The notes beneath the pieces are model-generated. The model saw nothing but the letters and a program-made list of their open reading frames with translations. It did no database searches and was not told the origin of the DNA. DNA of 64,000 nucleotides from Flavobacterium cupreum (GTDB taxonomy: Bacteria; Bacteroidota; Bacteroidia; Flavobacteriales; Flavobacteriaceae): positions 1-64,000 of the forward strand of contig NZ_QWDM01000022.1 of assembly GCF_003996965.1 (NCBI RefSeq). Reading direction: 5' to 3'. Shown here in pieces: positions 15,955 through 24,611 of the stretch. A program made the translations under genes and the position numbers. Position 1 is the stretch's first letter. Every line of letters begins with the position of its first letter.

Positions 15955-17907
15955 ATGAAAATGCGTATTTTATTCCATTATTTGACTTTCCTCTGGATCA
16001 TCTTGGCCAATGCACAGCAAAATAAAACGACCTACAATGTTAAACACATTATCAAATCGGTTTACGACCAAGGCTTACAACACACCGAACTTGATTTTTA
16101 TGCCGGCACACTGCTTCTGCACGGAATAAGCGAGTTTTCAGTTTTGCCTGGAAATGAAGAATTGCTTAAAAATACGATTTCAACCTATAAAAAATTCTCA
16201 GATGGTTCCATCAATGCAAAAGGGAGTCTTATATCATATGAGGCAGGTGGGTCTGGAGCGGCATTTCTGGCTTGGAAAAATGCTGCGACTGAGTTGGACA
16301 AACAAGTTAATGTAGCTGCAGCCAAGATGATGCATAAACAGAACCGTTCTCCCGAAGGCTTGATGACTGCTAATTTCGCCACTGGAGATAAAATTTTTAT
16401 CGACGTTGCATTTGCAGTAAGTCCATACCTTTTATATGCAGGACTTAAATCTGGCAACCAAAAATATATAAATATGGCAGTTGATGAGACTATAGGGCTT
16501 TTCCGGATTCTTAAAGATAAAGAGACAGGTCTTTTACATCAGGCAAGAGGATTTGCAGGAGCGGGAAGTATCTCTGAGGACAACTGGAGCCGTGGCAACG
16601 GATGGGGGGCTTTTGCATTAGCGATATTACTACGTGACCTGCCAAAGACACACCCGAGATACAAAGAAGTTCAGAAATTAGGCAGGCAATTTTTTACAGC
16701 AGTATTAAAATATCAAAATAAAGAAGGACTATGGCATCAGGAAATAACAGACAAATCTTCCTACGTTGAAACTTCAGGAAGCGGATTACTCTTATATGGC
16801 TTGGGGATTATGCTTGAAGAAAAGATACTGGATCAAAAATATATCCGAAATTTCAAACTTGGCCTTGCGGGATATATGTCCTATATAGGAACAGATGGGT
16901 CTGTTAGTCATACCTGCTTCAGTTGTCTGGCGCCCAATCAGGGAACAAAGGAAGACTACAAATCCCGTCCATGGGTATTTAATGACCATCATGCTTTTGG
17001 TCCTGCCGTACTGGCATTTGCCCAGGCGTGCAAAATGGGTATAGAGGATGTTACGCCATTAAAAAAAATGGGTCATTATTCTATTGCAGACTCACCAAAA
17101 ACCGTAAGGACCTATATGAAATTTGACAGGGGAAGCGATGTGGCTTGGGAAAATGATAGAATCGCCTATAGAGTTTATGGTCCTTCGGTAAGGTCTAAAG
17201 TGGGCAATGGTATAGATGTATGGACTAAAAAAGTAGATTATCCAATTATAGATAACTGGTACAAATTAAATGCTGAGGGAAAAGATTATCATATTGACAG
17301 GGGAGAAGGCTGTGATTTTTATCACATGGGCAAACTCAGAGGCTGTGGCGCTATAGGAGTTTGGGTTGATGGAAAGCCTTATGCTTCAGAAACTTTTGAC
17401 AGTTATAAATTTCTTAAAAATCAGACAGATGGCGTTGGGGTACAGCTTAATTATCAAACATGGAATGCTCCGGGCATAACAGGTCTGGAAGAAAAAAAAA
17501 TCATTGAAATGGGTCTAGGATCCAATCTTTTTAAAGTTACAAGTACCATAAAAAGTGATAGTGACCGTGAACTTGTTGTTGCCATAGGCATCACCACATA
17601 CGGGCATCCCGAAATCTATAAAAACGAAAAATCGGCATCGGTAAGTACTTGGGAAAATACAAGTCCGGAGCACGGAAGTATTGGATCTGCCGTTTTTGCT
17701 GATCCTAAAAATTTTATTGGCTATGAATCATATCAGGGCGATCAATATCTTTTGATCAAGGTAAAAACCAACGTCCCATTTGTTTATTATGCAGGAGCAG
17801 GATGGGATAAGAGCATTTATTTTAAAAGCAAGGACGATTGGTTTAATTATATTAATTCGGAAGTCAAAACACTTGATTTTAAAGATGGTACAGCTATTTA
17901 CAAATAA
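15955..17907 (+). CDS. GH105 unsaturated uronyl hydrolase fused to DUF4861
   Basis: A 650-residue secreted two-domain protein. Residues about 25-370 form an (alpha/alpha)6 barrel of the GH88/GH105 type (GLMTANF, DNWSRGNGWGAFAL). Residues about 385-645 resemble DUF4861 (WENDRIAYRVYGP, RGEGCDFYHMGKLRGCG). GH105 enzymes remove 4,5-unsaturated uronic acid from lyase products, which fits the neighbouring beta-helix protein. The open frame extends to a TTG at 15943, overlapping the previous stop. The ATG at 15955 was chosen because it gives a clean signal peptide (MKMRILFHYLTF) right after that stop. Confidence 0.8.
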   Translation: MKMRILFHYLTFLWIILANAQQNKTTYNVKHIIKSVYDQGLQHTELDFYAGTLLLHGISEFSVLPGNEELLKNTISTYKKFSDGSINAKGSLISYEAGGSGAAFLAWKNAATELDKQVNVAAAKMMHKQNRSPEGLMTANFATGDKIFIDVAFAVSPYLLYAGLKSGNQKYINMAVDETIGLFRILKDKETGLLHQARGFAGAGSISEDNWSRGNGWGAFALAILLRDLPKTHPRYKEVQKLGRQFFTAVLKYQNKEGLWHQEITDKSSYVETSGSGLLLYGLGIMLEEKILDQKYIRNFKLGLAGYMSYIGTDGSVSHTCFSCLAPNQGTKEDYKSRPWVFNDHHAFGPAVLAFAQACKMGIEDVTPLKKMGHYSIADSPKTVRTYMKFDRGSDVAWENDRIAYRVYGPSVRSKVGNGIDVWTKKVDYPIIDNWYKLNAEGKDYHIDRGEGCDFYHMGKLRGCGAIGVWVDGKPYASETFDSYKFLKNQTDGVGVQLNYQTWNAPGITGLEEKKIIEMGLGSNLFKVTSTIKSDSDRELVVAIGITTYGHPEIYKNEKSASVSTWENTSPEHGSIGSAVFADPKNFIGYESYQGDQYLLIKVKTNVPFVYYAGAGWDKSIYFKSKDDWFNYINSEVKTLDFKDGTAIYK

Positions 17908-17958
17908 TCCTGTTATATTCAGAGACTAAATTTTAAATTCATTTTAATACTATTAAAT

Positions 17959-18900
17959 ATGAAAATTAGGAATTTTTTAATGTTTACAATTCTTTTCATA
18001 GCAATTTATGTCAATGCACAGAATGTCATGCAGTCGCCAGATTATATTAAAGCTTTAACGACAGAATGGACGGGAGAGCGTTTTGCAGACGGACGGCCTA
18101 AGGTTTCAGATAATTTACTGGAAAGGTTAAAAGAGATTACCCTTGAAGAGGCATGGGCTGAACTTATTGAGAAAGGGTACTTCAATCAGTTTGAAGGTAA
18201 TTGGAAACTGCTCAAAGAGAATGATAATACTGTAATGACTGGGCGTGCAGTAACAGCTCAGTTCATGCCTTCACGTACCGATCTTGAGAATCAGGTCATA
18301 GAGCAAGGAAAGACTGAAGGGCGCATGTGGCAGCAAAAACGTACTGTTTCCTGGGCCATGACCACATTGGTCGAGGGTGACTTTTATGTAGCTGATGGAT
18401 ATGATAAACAGTCTTATGGTACTGTAGTGGGCTCCAATTTAGGAAACGGAGTATGGGCGCGCTCACATCGGGGTGCAATCGTATACGGTCATATCAGGGA
18501 CACCGAAGATTTGCGAAAGGTAGAAGGCTTTAATGCTTGGGTAAAAGGTACTGATCCATCCTACATGCGCAAAACACTCCTGACAAGTATTAACGCTCCC
18601 ATCCGCATCGGTGAGGCAACCGTACTTCCCGGAGATGCAGTCTTAGCAAAAAAAGACGGCGTGATATTTATTCCCGCCCATTTGGTTGAACATATTGTAC
18701 TGACTGGCGAAGTAACAGAGCTGTTCGATATTTTTGGACAGCAGCGTATAAAGGAAGGCAAATATACAGCTGGTACCATTGATAGTAAGTGGAGTGAGGA
18801 TATTAAAAAAGATTTTAGAAGCTGGCTTAATACCTATAAGGGAAAACTCCCGATGTCAAGAAAAGAATTAGACTCGTTTTTGGAAAAACGTAATTTTTAA
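17959..18900 (+). CDS. Exported RraA-family protein
   Basis: A 313-residue protein with a clear signal peptide (residues 1-21, ending VNAQ) and an RraA/HMG aldolase-like core (about 45-250). RraA-type aldolases act on 2-keto-4-hydroxy acids in the cytoplasm. Here the usual catalytic DGxxRD is changed to YGHIRD (about residues 176-181), keeping Arg and the last Asp but losing the first Asp. The cytoplasmic paralogue at 42935 keeps DGGIRD. An exported, altered RraA protein at the end of a lyase/GH105 operon suggests a role on unsaturated or keto-uronic acids in the periplasm, but this is inference. It lies 51 bases after the GH105 gene. Confidence 0.75.
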   Translation: MKIRNFLMFTILFIAIYVNAQNVMQSPDYIKALTTEWTGERFADGRPKVSDNLLERLKEITLEEAWAELIEKGYFNQFEGNWKLLKENDNTVMTGRAVTAQFMPSRTDLENQVIEQGKTEGRMWQQKRTVSWAMTTLVEGDFYVADGYDKQSYGTVVGSNLGNGVWARSHRGAIVYGHIRDTEDLRKVEGFNAWVKGTDPSYMRKTLLTSINAPIRIGEATVLPGDAVLAKKDGVIFIPAHLVEHIVLTGEVTELFDIFGQQRIKEGKYTAGTIDSKWSEDIKKDFRSWLNTYKGKLPMSRKELDSFLEKRNF

Positions 18901-18983
18901 ATATAAAATAAAAGTACAATACTAAATTTTTAACAACAACTAACTAATTATATATGGTTTCTTTTGATCAGCAACCATTTGGC

Positions 18984-19066
18984 AAAGCATAATGAGCAAT
19001 TTTTTCTATTTATTGAACGATGCTTCCTATCCCTCCAGCAATTATCATAATATATTTGAAATCTTA
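18984..19066 (+). promoter_or_regulatory. Conserved promoter cassette, copy 1
   Basis: An 83-base block nearly identical in layout to 52802-52883. Both contain AGCATAATGAGCA, then TTTCTATTTATTGA, CGATG, TCCTATC and GCAATTA, and end in the -7 box TATATTTG (19051-19058) followed by GAA and CTTA. The position expected for a -33 TTTG holds TATC in both copies, so the promoter probably needs an activator. Confidence 0.65.
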
Positions 19067-19150
19067 ATTGGTGGAGATAAACTTTAAATTAATTGCTCTG
19101 GCAAGCAATATTGCAAATGCATTATATTTTGGATATAGCTACGGTTATGA

Positions 19151-19344
19151 AGAGTAAAAGAAACTTTTTTAGATGGAAAAGTCACCTTTAGCAATTCAGA
19201 AGAAGATTTTATTGCAACTGGTTTCTTAAATCCGGATGATAGGTTAATCATAATTGTAATGAATGAGAAAGAGGTTGTCGTCCCATTAATTTAACTATCG
19301 AAAATCAAATTGCTAAAAGGGATATGCTTGCCAGATTGTATTAG
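19151..19344 (+). pseudogene. C-terminal remnant of a GH30-like glycoside hydrolase gene
   Basis: Frame 19151-19294 reads KETFLDGKVTFSNSEEDF, then IATGFLNPDDRLIIIVMNE, and after a one-base shift at about 19290 NLTIENQIAKRDMLARLY to a stop at 19344. This looks like the last beta-sandwich strands of a GH30-type hydrolase (AtgFlNPDgxiviVmN and a closing LTI strand). The gene body is gone and the conserved promoter cassette now lies directly in front of the tail. Family assignment is tentative. Confidence 0.45.
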
Positions 19345-19391
19345 TAAAATAATAATTGAATAATTTAAATTGGAATAAAAACAAAATAAAA

Positions 19392-21014
19392 ATGAAAAAA
19401 AATGCCCTTATTTGTCTAGCCTTTATTTTTTCTTTAAATCTATTGGCTCAAGAGAATATTTCAGAAATAAAATCGATATCAGATGAAAAATGGTATGGAG
19501 CCTATACCGCCAAAGCTTTCTGCAACACCCCTCTCAAGGATATCACTTTTCAGCCTTATGGTCCCAATGAAAAGCTAAATGACCTTAGTGTTGATAATCG
19601 GGGCAATCAGGCAGCACCGCTTTTGATTTCCAACAAAGGACGTTATGTCTGGAGCGATCAGCCATTTGCTTTTGAATTTAAGGATGGCGATATGACGCTG
19701 CATTCAAATCATGAAAAAATCAATGCGGCAACATCAGGCAAAACTTTGCGTGATGCCTACTTAGGTGCCATGAAGCTTTATTTTCCTGCCTCAGGAAAAA
19801 TGCCTAATGAGTTAATGTTTAAAATGCCACAGTATAATATGTGGATTGAGCTTAATTATAATCAGGATCAGCCAAAGATATTGAAATATGCCAATGATAT
19901 TCTGGCAAACAATTTCCCTTCAGGTGTTTTTATGATTGATGATATCTGGTCTAAAGATTACGGGAATTTTGATTTTGACCCAAGTAAATTTTCCAACCCT
20001 AAAGCTATGGTAGATGAACTGCATAGTAAGGGATTTAAAGTAATGCTGTGGCTGACTCCGTTTGTTAGCCCAGATGGGAAAGAGTTTGGTCATTTGGCTA
20101 AAAACAAAGCAGTAGTATTAAAGAAAGATAGTACTAAACCTGCCATCATTAAATGGTGGAATGGCTATAGTGGCTGTTTGGATTTTACAAAACCATTTGC
20201 CGTTGATTGGTTACGATCTAAATTAAAAGGTTTGCAAAGTACTTATAGTATTGACGGTTTTAAATTTGATGCTGTTGATTCTGATTTTTATTCCAAAGGT
20301 TCAAGAGTTTTTCCTAATGATGATACAAATACCAACGGTCCAATTCAGGCTGAATTATTTGGAAAATTGGGTGCAGAGTTTGATTTTAATGAATTTCGTG
20401 CCGGCTGGAAGAATGGCAATCAGCCACTTGCACAGCGCTTGCAAGACAAAGGTTACTCTTGGGATGAATTAAAATTATTAATTCCTGACATGGTTTCTGC
20501 CGGTTTGATAGGACATCCTTACACCTGTCCTGATATGATAGGAGGCGGTTTGTTATCTAATTTTGAAAATATTGATTACTCAAAATTTGATCAAGAATTA
20601 ATGGTGCGTTCGGCCCAAATTCAGGCATTGATGCCAATGATGCAGTTTTCTGTTGCACCGTGGAGAGTGTTGGATGAAAAGCACTTGGTAATTGTAAGGG
20701 AAGCTGCTCAGCTGCACGCAAAGATGGGTGACCATATTGTTGGACTGGCACGAAAATCAGCTATTGATGGGGAACCAATTGTGCGTCATCTCGAGTATTC
20801 GTTTCCAAATCAAGGCTTTGAATCTTGCGACACGCAGTTTATGCTGGGAGAAAAATACCTCGTTGCTCCTATGACAGTAAAAGGAAATAGCAGGTCTGTA
20901 AAACTTCCTAAAGGAAATTGGACAGATGAGCTGGGAAAAAAATATAAAGGTGGCCAAACTATCACTATTGACGTGCCTTTGAATCGTTTGCCTTATTTTA
21001 TTAATAACAAATAA
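19392..21014 (+). CDS. GH31 alpha-glycosidase
   Basis: A 540-residue GH31 enzyme with signal peptide (MKKNALICLAFIF, ending LLAQ). Family features include the LMFKMPQYNMWIELNYNQ entrance segment, FMIDDIWSKDYGNFDF, and the nucleophile motif GFKFDAVD (Asp about residue 293). It is shorter than typical 650-800 residue alpha-glucosidases, lacking most of the C-terminal beta domains. GH31 covers alpha-glucosidases, alpha-xylosidases, alpha-galactosidases and others, so the substrate is open. The frame runs to a TTG at 19356; the ATG at 19392 gives the signal peptide. It is followed 4 bases later by GH125 and is driven by the cassette at 18984. Confidence 0.82.
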   Translation: MKKNALICLAFIFSLNLLAQENISEIKSISDEKWYGAYTAKAFCNTPLKDITFQPYGPNEKLNDLSVDNRGNQAAPLLISNKGRYVWSDQPFAFEFKDGDMTLHSNHEKINAATSGKTLRDAYLGAMKLYFPASGKMPNELMFKMPQYNMWIELNYNQDQPKILKYANDILANNFPSGVFMIDDIWSKDYGNFDFDPSKFSNPKAMVDELHSKGFKVMLWLTPFVSPDGKEFGHLAKNKAVVLKKDSTKPAIIKWWNGYSGCLDFTKPFAVDWLRSKLKGLQSTYSIDGFKFDAVDSDFYSKGSRVFPNDDTNTNGPIQAELFGKLGAEFDFNEFRAGWKNGNQPLAQRLQDKGYSWDELKLLIPDMVSAGLIGHPYTCPDMIGGGLLSNFENIDYSKFDQELMVRSAQIQALMPMMQFSVAPWRVLDEKHLVIVREAAQLHAKMGDHIVGLARKSAIDGEPIVRHLEYSFPNQGFESCDTQFMLGEKYLVAPMTVKGNSRSVKLPKGNWTDELGKKYKGGQTITIDVPLNRLPYFINNK

Positions 21015-21018
21015 AAAG

Positions 21019-22443
21019 ATGTACAAACGAAGAGACTTTATTAAAGGGACTGTAATTGCCGGTTTAGGCATTACGCTCTTGCCAGAAATGGTGTTTGCTA
21101 AAATGCCGGTTTTTGATTATAAGTCATTACGACCGGCATTAGCGGACAGGCGTTTTATTAGTAAGGCAGTTGAAAAAGAAATAGTTGAAGTATCTAAAAA
21201 GATAAAAGATAAAGAGCTGGCATGGCTGTTTAGTAATTGTTTTCCCAATACACTTGACACTACAGTATTTACTACTGTAAAAGATAATAAACCGGACACT
21301 TACATTATTACAGGTGATATAGATGCCATGTGGCTGCGCGACTCATCTGCACAGGTTTGGCCTTACCTCCCATTAATGAAAAATGACACAGAACTGGAGA
21401 AAATGATTGCAGGAGTAATTAACAGGCATGCTTACTATGTATTGATTGATCCCTATGCCAATGCATTTTTTAATGACAATGAAAGAAAGGGACATAATGA
21501 TGAAACGTTGATGAAACCTGGTGTTCATGAAAGAAAATGGGAGGTGGATTCTTTATGTTATGTCATTAGGCTGGCTTATGGATACTGGAAACAAAATGCC
21601 GATAAATCATGTTTTGACAGCACCTGGTTAAAGGCAATGAAAGAGATTGTTGCCACTTTTAAAAATCAACAGCGTAAAAGTAATAACGGTTCTTACAATT
21701 TCAAACGCGTGACCAATCGGCCAACCGATACCGCTGCTGGCGGGGGTGCAGGCGCACCTGTAAATCCAATTGGGTTAATAGCTTCTGTTTTCAGACCCTC
21801 GGATGATGGTACTGTTTTTCCTTTTTTAATTCCATCCAATTATTTTGCTGTTGTATCGTTGCGCCAATTAGCTGAAATAGTAGAGAAACAATTTCAAGAT
21901 GAAACTTTTTCATCAGAATGTTTGCAGCTTGCCAATGAAGTTGAAAATGCTTTGAAAGAGTACGCTGTCATAAATCATAAAAAGGCCGGTGAAATATTAG
22001 CTTACGAAATAGACGGATTTGGAGGTTGCTATCTAATTGATGATTCAAATATTCCCAGCCTGTTATCACTGCCCTATTTAGGAGCAATAAATGTGAATAC
22101 TCCCTTGTATAAAAATACAAGGAAATTTTTACTTACACCTGGTAATCATCCGTATTATGCTGAAGGCAAAGTGGCAAAGGGAATAACGGGTCCTCATGTA
22201 GGAAGGGATATGATTTGGCCCATGAGCATTATTATGCGTGGTATTACATCAAATGATGAAATGGAAATAAAGGAATGTATTGAAATGCTTAAGAAAAGTC
22301 ATGGCGGTACCGGTTTTATGCACGAGGCATTTTATAAGGATGACGCTACCAAATTTACCCGTAAATGGTTTGCATGGGCAAATACCTTATTCGGGGAATT
22401 CATTATAAAATTAGCTGATGAAAGGCCTCATTTACTAAGTTAA
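21019..22443 (+). CDS. GH125 exo-alpha-1,6-mannosidase
   Basis: A 474-residue inverting mannosidase. Strong family signatures are seen: TGDIDAMWLRDSSAQVWPYL (about 95-114), HERKWEVDSLCY (about 169-180) and GPHVGRDMIWPMSIIMRG (about 393-410). A twin-arginine signal (YKRRDFIKGT) precedes a hydrophobic segment, as often in this family. GH125 enzymes release mannose from alpha-1,6 linkages. It is tightly linked to the GH31 gene and shares the locus with GH38 and GH92, so alpha-mannosides are clearly a target. Confidence 0.92.
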   Translation: MYKRRDFIKGTVIAGLGITLLPEMVFAKMPVFDYKSLRPALADRRFISKAVEKEIVEVSKKIKDKELAWLFSNCFPNTLDTTVFTTVKDNKPDTYIITGDIDAMWLRDSSAQVWPYLPLMKNDTELEKMIAGVINRHAYYVLIDPYANAFFNDNERKGHNDETLMKPGVHERKWEVDSLCYVIRLAYGYWKQNADKSCFDSTWLKAMKEIVATFKNQQRKSNNGSYNFKRVTNRPTDTAAGGGAGAPVNPIGLIASVFRPSDDGTVFPFLIPSNYFAVVSLRQLAEIVEKQFQDETFSSECLQLANEVENALKEYAVINHKKAGEILAYEIDGFGGCYLIDDSNIPSLLSLPYLGAINVNTPLYKNTRKFLLTPGNHPYYAEGKVAKGITGPHVGRDMIWPMSIIMRGITSNDEMEIKECIEMLKKSHGGTGFMHEAFYKDDATKFTRKWFAWANTLFGEFIIKLADERPHLLS

Positions 22444-22569
22444 TAATGCTATGGCCGAAATGGCAAAAAACACTGTTGGTATTGCTTGAGTAGGATTATA
22501 AAATATAAATAAATTTCGGTTTCTGCACATAAAATAAAATTTATGATGCATAAATACATACTATAACCA

Positions 22570-24600
22570 ATGAGAAAGAAAGGATTTTTAAGAAGTGGGA
22601 ATTTTGCACAGCATATAATAAAACAATTTATCGTTTTATTTATTTGCTGTACATTCAATACTATTTATGCACAAGAAAAATTACTCACTACTCCGGGTAC
22701 ATTTGCTGTAGGTGTCAATTATTGGTCATCTCACGCCGGAACCCATATGTGGAGGGATTGGAAACCTGAAATTATTGAGCAGGATTTTAAGCAGTTATCC
22801 GAGAATGGGATAAAGGTATTGCGGGTTTTTCCGCTGTGGCCTGATTTTCAACCCATTCATATCGTTTATTCAGGTAGAGGGGAAGCGAAATATTTTGCTT
22901 TTAAAGACGAACAGCCTTTACCTTTAACAGGAGTAGGAAGTGACGGTATGAGCGAAGAGCAATTGAAGCACTTTGAAGTTTTTGCAGATTTAGCACAAAA
23001 ACACAATTTAAAATTGGTAGTGGGCCTTGTAACGGGATGGATGAGCGGTCAGCTTTATTTACCACCCGCTTTAGAAGGAAAAGATATCATGACCGATCCA
23101 GTTTCATTGGTTTGGCAACAAAAATTTGTAACTTCTTTTGTAAAAAGATTAAAGAATAAACCTGCCATTATAGCCTGGGATTTTGGAAATGAGTGCAACG
23201 AAATGCAAAAATTAGAGAATCACAATCAGGCCTATGTTTGGTCTTCCATAATTTCGGGCGCTATTAAAAGTGCAGACAATACCAGACCAATTATTTCTGG
23301 AATGCACAGTTTGCAAGCGGAGAATAATGCCACTTGGCGAATTATTGACCAAGCGGCAACAACCGATATTCTAACTACCCACCCTTATTCTTTGTGGACA
23401 AAATATACCAGTCAGGATGGAATAAACACAATGCGTACCATTTTGCACGCTGCTGCCGAAACCAGATTATACGGAGATATTGGAGGGAAACCTGCCTTAA
23501 CTGAAGAAACTGGGGTTATGGGCCCCATGACGGGAGGCGAGAAAGAGAAAGCCGCTTTTGCAAGAACAGCTTTATTCTCTAATTGGGCTCACGACTGTAT
23601 GGGAACTTTTTGGTGGTGTGCTTACGATCAATTGAGTTTTAAATATCCTCCTTATAATTATGCTTCTGTTGAAGCAGAGTTGGGTCTTATTAAGGAAGAT
23701 AGAACACCAAAACCAGTTATGTCCGAATTGAAATCTTTCAGTAATTTTATTGATAAATTGCCTTTTAAAACATTACCTGCTCGCAAAACGGAAGCCGTTT
23801 GCATTTTAACTGAAGGACAAGATTCCTGGTCGGTTGCGTATTCTAGTTTTGTATTGGCAAAGCAAGCCGGTATTGATTTTAAATTTCAAAAAGCAGATCA
23901 GGAATTGATTGATTCACCACTGTATTTACTGCCTTCCTTAAAAGGAATAGATCCTTTTTATAAAGAGTATTGGTTTAAACTATTAGAAAAAGTAAAAGGC
24001 GGATCAACATTATATATTTCTTTAGACGATGCTTATTTACCTACTTTTAACGAACCACTAGGTGTTGAAGTTTCAGTGAATGAAAAACGCAGGGGTTCAA
24101 TTGCTTTCAATGCAACAATCAATTCAGAGCCATTAATTTTTACTTCAAAATCCGAACGAAAATTGAAAATTGACCCTAAAAAAACAACTGTTTTAGCGGC
24201 AGAAGAAGATGGCAATCCGCTTTTGTTAAAAACCAGTTACGGTAAAGGATTTATTTATTTGTTGACTTTCCCGCTAGAAAATAATTTAAGCACCACAACT
24301 GGTGCTTTTGATAAAGGACAACCTAAATATGCCGCTATTTATAAAGAAATTGCAAAACCTTTACTAGAAAAAAGAGTTTTACAACAATCTAATCCTTTTA
24401 TAGGCGTAACGGAACACGATACTAACGCTAAAGAGAAAGTCATCATTCTTATCAATTACAGCATAGACGATATTGTGTCGGATGTTGTGGTAAAAGAAGG
24501 CTGGAAAGTTAAATCTGCATTGTATGGGAATTTACCCATTTCGGATTCAGTTACAATTCCAGCAAATGATGCAATAGTTTTGAAAATCAATAAATTATAA
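22570..24600 (+). CDS. GH5-like (clan GH-A) beta-glycosidase with C-terminal domains
   Basis: A 676-residue secreted protein with a long signal peptide (cleavage after YAQ, residue 35). A TIM barrel spans about 40-400: acid/base in DFGNECN (E208) and nucleophile in LTEETG (E312 or E313), with GTFWWCAYDQ after it. The C-terminal half (about 400-676) looks like a Rossmann/amidotransferase-like domain plus a small beta domain, as in some beta-mannosidase or GH42-like proteins. Beta-mannosidase or endo-mannanase activity is plausible beside GH125, but the family is uncertain. It lies 126 bases after GH125 and 11 before GH127. Confidence 0.65.
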   Translation: MRKKGFLRSGNFAQHIIKQFIVLFICCTFNTIYAQEKLLTTPGTFAVGVNYWSSHAGTHMWRDWKPEIIEQDFKQLSENGIKVLRVFPLWPDFQPIHIVYSGRGEAKYFAFKDEQPLPLTGVGSDGMSEEQLKHFEVFADLAQKHNLKLVVGLVTGWMSGQLYLPPALEGKDIMTDPVSLVWQQKFVTSFVKRLKNKPAIIAWDFGNECNEMQKLENHNQAYVWSSIISGAIKSADNTRPIISGMHSLQAENNATWRIIDQAATTDILTTHPYSLWTKYTSQDGINTMRTILHAAAETRLYGDIGGKPALTEETGVMGPMTGGEKEKAAFARTALFSNWAHDCMGTFWWCAYDQLSFKYPPYNYASVEAELGLIKEDRTPKPVMSELKSFSNFIDKLPFKTLPARKTEAVCILTEGQDSWSVAYSSFVLAKQAGIDFKFQKADQELIDSPLYLLPSLKGIDPFYKEYWFKLLEKVKGGSTLYISLDDAYLPTFNEPLGVEVSVNEKRRGSIAFNATINSEPLIFTSKSERKLKIDPKKTTVLAAEEDGNPLLLKTSYGKGFIYLLTFPLENNLSTTTGAFDKGQPKYAAIYKEIAKPLLEKRVLQQSNPFIGVTEHDTNAKEKVIILINYSIDDIVSDVVVKEGWKVKSALYGNLPISDSVTIPANDAIVLKINKL

Positions 24601-24611
24601 TAGTACTAATC

